Positions 6,703-13,299 of a stretch of DNA of 13,299 bases are shown in pieces. The notes under the pieces are model-generated. The model was not told the origin of the DNA, did not search any database, and saw only the letters and a program-made list of their open reading frames with translations. Both the position numbers and the translations under genes were made by a program. Numbering within the stretch: position 1 is the first letter of the stretch; each line of letters begins with the position of its first letter. Source of the DNA: a bacterium (GTDB taxonomy: Bacteria; Blakebacterota; Blakebacteria; Blakebacterales; Blakebacteraceae); the NCBI GenBank assembly GCA_025774615.1, contig JALGVQ010000071.1, positions 1 to 13,299 of the forward strand, read 5' to 3'.

Positions 6703-7923
6703 TTATATGATGAAACGGGGGAGCGCAGCGTTCAAACCGATGAGGAGTTTATAGACGGAGATACCCGCCGTATCCGACAGCGCGGCGGCATCGATCGTCT
6801 GATCCCCCTGTCTTCCGATCAGGACGGCCTCATCTCCGATCTGAACATCACTATCATTCCCCACATCGAGCAGTACATGATTTGCCGTCACCAGCGCAAT
6901 CACCGGGAACTGTCTGCCCCGGATGAGCACCTTGCCTTTGCCTGCCGCCGTGGCCGGATATCCATCGGAGTATCCAACCGGAAGAGTCGCGATCCGCGTT
7001 GGTCTGTCCGCTGTCCAGGCTTGATGGTAGGAGAGGGATTCGCCGACTGCGAGTTCCTTGACATACACGACCCGACTCTTCAGTGAGAGTACAGGATGAA
7101 GGTCGATCGGACGGGTTCGTCGACTCTGATCGTTGGGGTAGTGTCCATATATGGCGATCCCGGGTCGCACCATATCCAGGAACGGACCATCAGCATCCAT
7201 GAGTGCGGCGCTGCTGGCTGCATGGCGGATACCTGTATCGATCCCCGATTCTCGAGCCTGCCTGCAGACTGAATCGAACCGATCGATCTGGATCTGGTCG
7301 AATTCAGGGTCTTCTGTCAGAGCGGTGAACACACCTTCGAGCCAGACCCCCTCAAGGCGCGCAACCTCCTGCAGAAAGTCGAGTGCCTTCCTCCAGGGAA
7401 CCCCCACCCTTCCAAGACCGGTGTCGATATTGATCTGAACAGGGACTCTGATCCCGCTTCGCACGGCCCCTGCGGCAAGATCCCTGACCTGATCTGTGAA
7501 CACTGTCTGTGATATCCGTGATCGCACGAGATCGGGAATATCCGAGTTCGAGAAAGGACCAAAATTAAGGATAAGCCAGTCGAATCCGCTCGAACGGAGA
7601 TCGAGGGCGGCTCCGACCTTCGCTACTGCCGCCTGGTGTGTGCCGGCTTCCTGAAGCAGGACCCCCATCTCCATCAGACCGTGCCCGTACCCGTTTCCCT
7701 TGATCACCGCCATGACCGGTCGTCCCCCGACCTGCCTCCCTGTCACGGACAGATTGTGGTTCAGTGCCTCCCGGTCCAGTTCGATCCAGGGATCAGACCC
7801 ATCAGAGGAGCGGGAGGACAGGGAGGATCGGGACGGAGTGAACAGTGCCCGGTGATCGCCGAGCGTGGCGGCCGTACCGAACCCCATGGCTGAAAGGAAC
7901 GATCGGCGATTGTAATCGGTCAT
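6703..7923 (-). CDS. alr: Tat-exported alanine-racemase-family PLP enzyme
   Basis: Fold-type III PLP racemase of 406 residues, with an N-terminal extension carrying a Tat signal (NRRSFL at 5-10, then a short hydrophobic stretch). After about residue 45 the Alr barrel begins. The PLP lysine is Lys75 in VIKGNGYGHG; Arg172 (TGLGRVG), His234 (RHAASSA) and Arg253 (MVRPGIAIYG) fit the cofactor site, and Tyr299 in LSYHQAW is the second catalytic base. The normally conserved G-R-V-x-M-D block of the C-terminal domain is instead ALVTANHVLLD (343-353), so the usual Met-Asp pair is Ala347-Asn348. Housekeeping alanine racemase is cytoplasmic; export suggests a periplasmic amino-acid racemase, possibly of broad specificity. 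The ATG overlaps the upstream stop (ATGA, 4 nt) and has GGAGG just upstream. The symbol names the family, not a proven alanine substrate. Confidence 0.9.
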   Translation of the reverse strand: MTDYNRRSFLSAMGFGTAATLGDHRALFTPSRSSLSSRSSDGSDPWIELDREALNHNLSVTGRQVGGRPVMAVIKGNGYGHGLMEMGVLLQEAGTHQAAVAKVGAALDLRSSGFDWLILNFGPFSNSDIPDLVRSRISQTVFTDQVRDLAAGAVRSGIRVPVQINIDTGLGRVGVPWRKALDFLQEVARLEGVWLEGVFTALTEDPEFDQIQIDRFDSVCRQARESGIDTGIRHAASSAALMDADGPFLDMVRPGIAIYGHYPNDQSRRTRPIDLHPVLSLKSRVVYVKELAVGESLSYHQAWTADRPTRIATLPVGYSDGYPATAAGKGKVLIRGRQFPVIALVTANHVLLDVGNDSDVQIGDEAVLIGRQGDQTIDAAALSDTAGISVYKLLIGLNAALPRFII

Positions 7924-9782
7924 GGCACCTCCAGCGCATCAGCGAGCAGTTCGGCGACATCCTTCGTCTCTTCGAGCGTGCCGGTGAGCATCATGCGGCA
8001 CTCCGGACACGATGTAACGAGCATGTCAACGCCGGCCTCTTCGATCTGACGCTTTCGTTCCTGGTCGACCCGGTTCTCCTCTTCGGCTTCGATCACGAAT
8101 CCAGCCGCTCCCCCTCCACAGCAATAGGAACGGGCCCGGTGGGGGTCGGTCTCGACGAGTGAACCGCCGGCGGCACCGATCAGCTCACGAGGCTGCCTGA
8201 AAATCCCTTCATACCGACCGAGATAACAGGGATCGTGGTAGGTGACCTTCCTTCCCGCAAGGGATCCCGATCCAACATCGAGAGCCCCTGAGGCAATGAG
8301 ATCGACAAAGAGTTCCGAGTGATGGATGACATCCAGATCCTCACCCCCCGGAAAATCACCGTATTCATGCCGAAAGGTGTTCAGGCAGTGGGGACAGCCC
8401 GTGATGATCCGTTGAACACCGAGATCTCCGAACCGCTCGCAGTTCTCTTCTGCCAGCACCTGGAACTGCATCTCCTCCCCCTGTCGACGGGAGTGATGAC
8501 CACTGCAGCTCTCGGTCTCAAGAACTCCCCAGGAGACACCCGCTTTCTCCAGAAGGGCACGCGTTGCTTCAACCACCTTCCGGAAATCGGGGTTATGAGA
8601 CCAGACGCATCCGAGCCAGAGGAGGTATTCGGTCTCCCCCTTCTTGTAGATCGGGATTCCCAGCGACGAGATGAGCTCGGTGCGCACCTCGGCTTCCGAC
8701 GAGAAGGGGTTGCCGGTGTTGTTCATCGCCTTGAGGAATTCAGTGGCCACACCACCGGTGCCGAGCGCGAGTGTCTGGGCGTACTTGGCGCCCGCGAGCA
8801 CCTGGGAATGTTCGATCCCCACCGGACAGATGTTCTCACAGGCCATACAGCTCGTGCACTGTCCAAGTGCCTTCTCGGAAATAATGGTCCCAATCACCAC
8901 CTCATCACCACTGCCACCCATGATCGCCTTCTGGCCCGCCTTGATGAAATCGGCCGGACGCAGTTCCTGACCGGCCGTGGCCGCCGGACACTGATCGGTA
9001 CAGCGCTTGCATTCCACACAGGAAAGAAAATCGAGTCTCAGTTTCCAGGGAATCGCATGAATCGTCTCGAGTCCAAGGGTGATCTCCTCATCATCCTCCA
9101 TCGACTCGAAATCGAGGTTCATCTTCGGAACGTCCCAGAGTCGGGAGCTGCGAAGGAACACATTGATGGGCGCAAGGAAGATGTGCCGGTGTTTCGAGCT
9201 CAGGATAAGAGAGGGGAATCCGAGGATGATCACGACATGGAGCCACCAGTTCACCCGGGCATCGACGAAGTGTGTTCCATTCAGGTCGATGAAGGTGAGC
9301 ATGAGCAGAACGATCAGGAGGGCCACGAATCCCGACTCATACGATTTCGGATCGGGTGAGTACCTGATGAGCACGAACCGGCGAAACGCCAGAGCTGTCA
9401 TCGAGAGCGCACAGACCGCCGCCGCCGCCATCACCACCAGACGGAAGGCAGGGAGTGCATCCCCCATGAGAGCGTGCAGGTAGCCCAACCGGAATGGCTC
9501 GAGGAACATGCTCGTCGTTTCGAGGATGAAGAGGAGGAAGGCGAGGAAGACCGCGGCATGCAGCGTTCCCACAACCGGACGACCGCCCACAACCCGTGAC
9601 TGGAAGAGGACCTCTTTGACCACCCTGACAAGCCGCATTCCGGGATGGTCAAGACGTCCCGGGTCGGGGCGACCTTCCCGCACAACCCGGAGCTGCCGGC
9701 CGGCGATCAGCAGGAATCCCGCCACGGCAGCAACCACAAGGAAGATGAAGATCCCGGTTTCGAGAGATGTAAACTCCAGCAT
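7920..9782 (-). CDS. Membrane (Fe-S)/CCG-domain oxidoreductase, EtfD/EMO type (ETF:menaquinone oxidoreductase-like)
   Basis: Membrane protein of 620 residues. Five hydrophobic segments (about 10-28, 73-94, 114-133, 151-168, 180-196) form a NarI-like domain; His75 and His182 could bind heme b. Then come two 4Fe-4S motifs, Cys255/258/261/265 and Cys309/312/315/319, and two CCG (HdrB/DUF224) domains. The second CCG domain is canonical (Cys519, Cys554-Cys555, Cys592, Cys595). The first has Cys392, SCSGHHSRR (425-433), Cys463 and Cys466, so its paired cysteine is missing. This order matches EtfD of mycobacteria and EMO of syntrophs, which move electrons from acyl-CoA dehydrogenases through ETF to menaquinone; other HdrD-like roles remain possible, and no etfAB genes are in view. 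The ATG at 9782 has GGAGG 6 nt upstream; the open frame extends back to 9932 but that part is not conserved. First gene of the operon. Confidence 0.85.
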   Translation of the reverse strand: MLEFTSLETGIFIFLVVAAVAGFLLIAGRQLRVVREGRPDPGRLDHPGMRLVRVVKEVLFQSRVVGGRPVVGTLHAAVFLAFLLFILETTSMFLEPFRLGYLHALMGDALPAFRLVVMAAAAVCALSMTALAFRRFVLIRYSPDPKSYESGFVALLIVLLMLTFIDLNGTHFVDARVNWWLHVVIILGFPSLILSSKHRHIFLAPINVFLRSSRLWDVPKMNLDFESMEDDEEITLGLETIHAIPWKLRLDFLSCVECKRCTDQCPAATAGQELRPADFIKAGQKAIMGGSGDEVVIGTIISEKALGQCTSCMACENICPVGIEHSQVLAGAKYAQTLALGTGGVATEFLKAMNNTGNPFSSEAEVRTELISSLGIPIYKKGETEYLLWLGCVWSHNPDFRKVVEATRALLEKAGVSWGVLETESCSGHHSRRQGEEMQFQVLAEENCERFGDLGVQRIITGCPHCLNTFRHEYGDFPGGEDLDVIHHSELFVDLIASGALDVGSGSLAGRKVTYHDPCYLGRYEGIFRQPRELIGAAGGSLVETDPHRARSYCCGGGAAGFVIEAEEENRVDQERKRQIEEAGVDMLVTSCPECRMMLTGTLEETKDVAELLADALEVP

Positions 9783-9804
9783 GCATGACCTCCGGTAGCT
9801 TCCT

Positions 9805-9832
9805 GCACCGTGCCGTAATGTCGGAACAGTGC
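9805..9832 (-). other. Hairpin in the 5' leader of the oxidoreductase operon
   Basis: Eleven-nt arms (9805-9815 and 9822-9832) around a 6-nt loop pair with one G-U and one mismatch in the minus-strand transcript. The structure lies between the predicted transcription start near 9846 and the Shine-Dalgarno site, so it could affect translation of the operon's first gene. It may also be chance. Confidence 0.3.
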
Positions 9833-9852
9833 ACCCAGGTAACACCCGCCTG

Positions 9853-9881
9853 ATAATCGCTGGCCCCCGCCCGATAGTCAA
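9853..9881 (-). promoter_or_regulatory. Likely promoter of the oxidoreductase-racemase-GGT-rsgA operon
   Basis: On the minus strand TTGACT (9881-9876, 5/6) and GATTAT (9858-9853, 4/6) are separated by 17 nt. Transcription would start near 9846, giving a leader of about 63 nt. It is in the 188-nt gap divergent to fabG; no equally good plus-strand promoter was found there. Confidence 0.5.
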
Positions 9882-9970
9882 CCATGCAGGTTTTACCCTT
9901 GAATCATCTCCTCCGAGGACAGAAACTGCCAAGGTCAGGAAGAGGGCATCTTAAACAACGGGGGAGTGAT

Positions 9971-10726
9971 ATGGGCGAGAACATCGAGCGGGTAGCTGTC
10001 GTCACCGGCGGTTCGAAGGGTATCGGACGGGCAATCATCATGAAGCTGGCCGAGCCCGGACTCCTGATAGTATTCAATCACTTCGACCCGCCTGAAGATG
10101 GATCCGCCGACGAAACGGTCGCCATGGTCGAGAGTGAAGGCTGTATTGCCGAATACACCCGCGTCGACGTCTCCGATCATGCAGCGGTCAAGGAATTCAT
10201 GGCAGGCGTGGTGGAACGACACGGCCGGATCGATGTTCTCGTGAACAACGCCGGCATCACCCGCGATACGTTCCTCATGCGGATGAAAGAGGGTGACTGG
10301 GATGCCGTTATCGCGGTCAATCTCAAGAGCGCCTTCAACTGTATGCAGGCTGTGACCCGTACGATGATGAAACAGCAGTACGGGCGGATAGTGAGTATCG
10401 CATCGGTGGTCGGTGTGCAGGGTAACGCCGGTCAGGCGAACTATGCCGCCTCAAAGGCCGGTCTTATCGGCCTGACCCGATCGGTCGCCAAGGAACTGGC
10501 GAGCCGGAACATCACCGCCAACGTGGTGGCGCCCGGGTTCATCGAGACCGAGATGACAGCCGTACTGCCCGAAGAGGTCAAAAAGGCATATATGTCCGGT
10601 ATCCCCCTGGCGAGAGCGGGAACACCGGAGGATGTTGCCGCAGCGGTGAAGTTCCTGATCTCAGATGATGCGTCCTACATCACCGGACAGGTGATCCACG
10701 TCAATGGCGGGATGTTGATGGCGTAA
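9971..10726 (+). CDS. fabG: SDR family 3-oxoacyl-ACP reductase (FabG-like)
   Basis: Short-chain dehydrogenase of 251 residues, the usual length for FabG, which reduces 3-oxoacyl-ACP with NADPH in fatty-acid synthesis. The Rossmann motif TGGSKGIG is at 12-19 and NNAG at 92-95. The catalytic set is complete: Asn117, Ser145, Tyr158 and Lys162, with the spacing of E. coli FabG. PGFIETEM (188-195) and the C-terminal YITGQVIHVNGGM block are typical. No other fab genes are in view, so an acetoacetyl-CoA reductase (PhaB-like) or other SDR role cannot be excluded. ATG at 9971 with GGGGAG 4 nt upstream. It is divergent from a probable ETF-linked oxidoreductase, which fits acyl metabolism but does not prove a link. 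Its 3' end overlaps the convergent permease gene by 26 nt. Confidence 0.92.
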   Translation: MGENIERVAVVTGGSKGIGRAIIMKLAEPGLLIVFNHFDPPEDGSADETVAMVESEGCIAEYTRVDVSDHAAVKEFMAGVVERHGRIDVLVNNAGITRDTFLMRMKEGDWDAVIAVNLKSAFNCMQAVTRTMMKQQYGRIVSIASVVGVQGNAGQANYAASKAGLIGLTRSVAKELASRNITANVVAPGFIETEMTAVLPEEVKKAYMSGIPLARAGTPEDVAAAVKFLISDDASYITGQVIHVNGGMLMA

Positions 10727-12749
10727 ACCTCAGACCCGTCTCCTGAACGGCACGGGCCTCCCCGACGAGCGTCACCATATCGCCTGTCATGAGGCGAGTC
10801 TGGCCGTGCGGTACGATCATCCCTCCTCCCCGTACGATCATGGCGATCAGGCAGTCAGGGTGGAGTTCCAGATCCCGGATCTTCTGACCATTCAATTCAG
10901 GATTGAGGAGTTCCACTTCCACGACCTCCCCCGATCTGAGGAAGAACTCCTTGATGTCGGAATCATCCTCCGCGTTCCGCCAGTCGCCGGAGAAATCGAT
11001 CCCCTCTGCACGATTTGCCAGTTCGGCAAGGAACCGCAGATGCTGGCCTGGATCTTTGGTCGGGCCGATGAGGACGAAGAGCGCGTACACGAGTTCCTCC
11101 GCGCCCTCTATTTTCAATCCATCTTTCGAATGGATGATCGTGAGCTCATGGGCCGTAACCCCCTCGACCCGGGCATGCGGCAGGGCAATGTGGTGACCTA
11201 TCGGTGTCTCTCCCAGCCTGTTCGAGGCTCGCAACGCGTCCAGGATCTCCATCTCCGATATGCCGGTGCGTCCCGCCAACGCCACCGACGCCTTCGCCAG
11301 AAGACCATCGAAGGCCTCACCCGGATAGTGGTGCAGGATGTCGGCCCTGATGATGCTGTTCTCGAACATATCCTCCTTGCGGAGCCCCTTCTCACGCAGG
11401 ATCTGTCTCAACTCATGGTCGAGATGGGGTGACGCAGCCCTGCCCATCCGCTCAAAGACATGGAGGAGGGCGCTTGACCGGGAGACGCGTTTCTTCACGT
11501 ACAGGATGTACCAGAGAAGGGTGAGGACGACGATCACCGTGGAAGCGATCACCGGCAACATGCCGAGCGCCGGGATCAGGATCAGGGATGTGAGTATCCC
11601 GATGATCTGGATCCATGGATAGGGGCGGGCATGAAAACCGGGATCGTACGATTCGATCCGGCTCTCACGCATCACAATGACAGCCAGATTCAGCATCCCG
11701 AAGAGCATCAACTGGAATGCGCTGGCCAGTTTGGCTATGGATGTCGGACTCAGGATCAGGATGAAGGGGATCATGAGCAATGCGGTAACTACAGTAGCGC
11801 TCGTGGGAGTATGGAACCGCCCGAGCCGTTTGAAGAGAGCAGGCGCCAGGTTGTCACGGGCCATCGCAAAGGGATAACGACTGGCCGCCGTGATTCCGGC
11901 GTTTGCCGAGGCGATGAACGCCACGATCGCGGTTATCGACATAACCGTCATACCGGCCGGTCCGAGGAACTGCCGCGCTGCATCTGCCATCGGTACGAGC
12001 GTGGAACTGAGAGTGGCGGCATCAAGGACTCCGACGAGCACGACCATCACGAGGATATAGAGCAGGGTTGTGATTCCCAGGGCGAAGATCATCGCCAGGG
12101 GTATGGTTCGTTCCAGGTCGTCGATCTCCTCGGCCACACTGGCGACTTTCGTCAGACCGGTGAAACCGACATATACCAGGCCGATCGCTCCCAGAAAGGA
12201 AACGGAGGTACCTGCGAAGAAGGGTGCGAATGGCGCAGTCTCTATCTGAAAGAGCCCTTTAACAATGAAGAATGTCGTCATGGCAAGAACGATGCTGACC
12301 AGCAGAACCTGAACCTGCGCGACTTTCTTCACACCACTGATACTGATACCGGCAAAGAGTACGCAGAGCGCGACGGCGACCGGTTTCACCGGAAGTGAGA
12401 GGAAGAGTACCAGGTAGGCGCCCAGCCCGATCAGGTCGAAGGCGCTCTTGAACGTCAACGCAAGCCAGGTACCCGCTCCGGCGACGGTTCCCACCAGTGC
12501 CCCGAGACTGCGATCGAGAAAGTAGTAGGTTCCTCCCGCCCTTGGCATCGCGGTTGCCAGTTCCGCCTGAGAAAGCAGTGATGGTATCAGGAGCAGGCCG
12601 GCGACCAGATAGACGAGGATCGCTGCCGGGCCGATCTCACTGAACACCAGGGCCGGAAGCAGAAAGATGCCTGAACTGAGCATCGGTCCGATACTCAGCG
12701 AAAAGGTGGCTCTCAGGTTCAGATGTTTCTGCAGACCTTTCTCACTCAT
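10701..12749 (-). CDS. APC-superfamily permease fused to PTS EIIA-like and TrkA-C (RCK_C) domains
   Basis: Inner-membrane transporter of 682 residues. Residues about 12-420 are an amino acid/polyamine/organocation (APC) permease with about 12 hydrophobic segments; the first helix carries SIGPMLSSGIF (19-29), matching the family substrate-binding break, and AMPRAGGTYYFLDR follows (67-80). Residues about 465-605 resemble PTS EIIA of the fructose/nitrogen type: LGETPIGHHIALPHAR has His525 at the phosphorylatable position, and the HLRFLAELA block (570-578) is typical. Residues about 606-682 are a TrkA-C/RCK_C ligand-binding domain. The C-terminal part is cytoplasmic and likely gates transport by phosphorylation or a small ligand. 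The substrate is unknown; amino acids are the best guess. No Shine-Dalgarno site precedes the ATG at 12749, and a promoter -10 box ends 6 nt before it, which suggests leaderless translation. Confidence 0.92.
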   Translation of the reverse strand: MSEKGLQKHLNLRATFSLSIGPMLSSGIFLLPALVFSEIGPAAILVYLVAGLLLIPSLLSQAELATAMPRAGGTYYFLDRSLGALVGTVAGAGTWLALTFKSAFDLIGLGAYLVLFLSLPVKPVAVALCVLFAGISISGVKKVAQVQVLLVSIVLAMTTFFIVKGLFQIETAPFAPFFAGTSVSFLGAIGLVYVGFTGLTKVASVAEEIDDLERTIPLAMIFALGITTLLYILVMVVLVGVLDAATLSSTLVPMADAARQFLGPAGMTVMSITAIVAFIASANAGITAASRYPFAMARDNLAPALFKRLGRFHTPTSATVVTALLMIPFILILSPTSIAKLASAFQLMLFGMLNLAVIVMRESRIESYDPGFHARPYPWIQIIGILTSLILIPALGMLPVIASTVIVVLTLLWYILYVKKRVSRSSALLHVFERMGRAASPHLDHELRQILREKGLRKEDMFENSIIRADILHHYPGEAFDGLLAKASVALAGRTGISEMEILDALRASNRLGETPIGHHIALPHARVEGVTAHELTIIHSKDGLKIEGAEELVYALFVLIGPTKDPGQHLRFLAELANRAEGIDFSGDWRNAEDDSDIKEFFLRSGEVVEVELLNPELNGQKIRDLELHPDCLIAMIVRGGGMIVPHGQTRLMTGDMVTLVGEARAVQETGLRFTPSTSRH

Positions 12750-12755
12750 GGTGAC

Positions 12756-12764
12756 AGCATACCA
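12756..12764 (-). promoter_or_regulatory. Extended -10 promoter element of the permease gene
   Basis: TGG followed directly by TATGCT (TGnTATnnT pattern) lies on the minus strand with only 6 nt between it and the permease ATG. A start of transcription at or next to the A of ATG would give a leaderless mRNA, consistent with the missing ribosome binding site. No convincing -35 box was found. Confidence 0.4.
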
Positions 12765-12913
12765 TGTGTGAAGTGGTTAATCAGCAGTATAGAGCCACGG
12801 TCCGGTTGATCGGGTATCCTTCCTTTGAATATCCCGCCGGGGTTGTTTTCATTATAGTGAGGAGTGCCAGTGGTAATTCGGGATGCAGTCTGCAGAATCC
12901 CAGGGAGGAAGAG

Positions 12914-13299
12914 ATGACGCATCGATTCACGAGAAGATCGTTCCTTGAGACAGCAGCGCTCGGAACAGCCGCCTGTGGTCTCGCGCCATTTCCGATCGTG
13001 CAGGGGCAACCGGCACTGGCGATTGCGACCTACCGGAGTCCGGAGGAGAGTGATGAGGCGATCAGAGAAGAAGCTATCCGCCTGACGGTTGAATCGATCA
13101 AGGCTCTCGGGGGAATGGATCGGTTCGTCGACAACGGCGACGTGGTCTTCATCAAACCGAATATCGGGTGGGACAAGATGCCCGCGCAGGCTGCCTGCAC
13201 CAATCCCGACGTCGTGGCGACCCTGGTGCGCCTCTGCTAGGAGGCGGGAGCGAAGAAGGTACGGGTCTCTGATTTACCCTGTAACGATCAGCGGCGCAC
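12914..13299 (+). pseudogene. DUF362 family Tat-signal protein with an in-frame TAG; cut by window edge
   Basis: The N-terminal part of a DUF362 protein. It begins at ATG 12914, with GGAGG 5 nt upstream, and carries a Tat signal (TRRSFLETAALGTAA, residues 6-20). The family block VVFIKPNIGWDK is near residues 80-95 (VDNGDVVFIKPNIG), followed by TNPDVVATLVRLC. At 13238-13240 the frame meets TAG (codon 109). The same frame then continues with EAGAKKVRVSDLPCNDQRR to the window edge, which is the expected continuation of DUF362 proteins. A Leu codon (TTG) at this place would restore a normal gene. It may therefore be a nonsense pseudogene, a sequence error, or a read-through site. DUF362 function is poorly known; some members carry ferredoxin-like clusters. 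It is divergent from the permease. The open frame reaches back to 12764, but that part is not conserved. Confidence 0.85.

Noticed and set aside
8319-9359. Long plus-strand open frame (346 codons) antisense to the Fe-S oxidoreductase
   Set aside because: It shadows a gene with clear Fe-S and CCG motifs; its translation has no domain, is rich in His/Arg/Glu, and has no supporting ribosome site.
9783-9932. 50-residue N-terminal extension of the Fe-S oxidoreductase
   Set aside because: It is not conserved, covers the likely promoter, and the ATG at 9782 has a strong GGAGG site.
11631-12398. Plus-strand open frame (255 codons) opposite the permease membrane domain
   Set aside because: Highly polar, low-complexity translation typical of the complement of a hydrophobic coding region.
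12746-13009. Minus-strand open frame (87 codons) ending in a 4-nt ATGA overlap with the permease start
   Set aside because: It covers the divergent promoter region and the start of the DUF362 gene in antisense; the sequence is not protein-like. The ATGA overlap could still act as a very short upstream frame, but nothing supports it.
13238-13240. Genome-wide reassignment of TAG to an amino acid
   Set aside because: lemA and rsgA both end in TAG exactly where their families end, so TAG is an ordinary stop here; only local read-through remains possible.
1-13299. Search for CRISPR arrays, tRNA or rRNA genes, insertion sequences, phage genes or toxin-antitoxin pairs
   Set aside because: No repeated units, RNA-gene signatures, transposase motifs or small paired genes were found by reading.

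Overview
The window is bacterial chromosome of moderately high GC content, densely packed with ordinary metabolic, envelope and respiratory genes. There is no rRNA, tRNA, transposase, phage gene or CRISPR array. The signs of a bacterium are strong Shine-Dalgarno sites, short or overlapping gene junctions, two Tat (twin-arginine) signal peptides, RsgA, FabG, and a membrane ETF:quinone-type iron-sulfur oxidoreductase, which suggests a menaquinone-type respiratory chain. The phylum cannot be fixed from the sequence alone. A Gram-negative-type cell with an exported or periplasmic compartment is likely but inferred.

Layout, left to right. On the minus strand, lemA is followed by an htpX-type M48 protease that runs off the left edge; an 18-nt imperfect inverted repeat lies between them. 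Divergent to lemA, behind a good sigma-70 promoter, is an HD-superfamily hydrolase whose end overlaps a family 4 glycosyltransferase by 8 nt. Next, under its own likely promoter, is a MarR-type regulator with a six-cysteine C-terminal tail. It converges on rsgA with a 4-nt overlap, and its terminator lies antisense inside the rsgA coding region.

The centre is a four-gene minus-strand operon, read right to left: a membrane (Fe-S)/CCG-domain oxidoreductase of the EtfD/EMO type, a Tat-exported alanine-racemase-fold protein (4-nt overlap), an exported gamma-glutamyltransferase-fold Ntn hydrolase (10-nt gap), and rsgA (28-nt gap, TTG start). Divergent from this operon is fabG. It converges with a 26-nt overlap on a three-domain fusion of an APC-type permease, a PTS EIIA-like domain and a TrkA-C/RCK_C domain. 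The permease appears to have a leaderless start. Divergent from it, at the right edge, is a Tat-signal DUF362 protein whose frame is interrupted by an in-frame TAG, although recognisable family sequence continues beyond it.

Items most worth a second look: the amber codon inside the DUF362 gene; the pairing of an exported PLP racemase of altered active site with an exported GGT-like hydrolase; the cysteine-tailed MarR protein; and the permease-EIIA-RCK_C fusion. I saw no clear defence system or other obviously new multi-gene machine.
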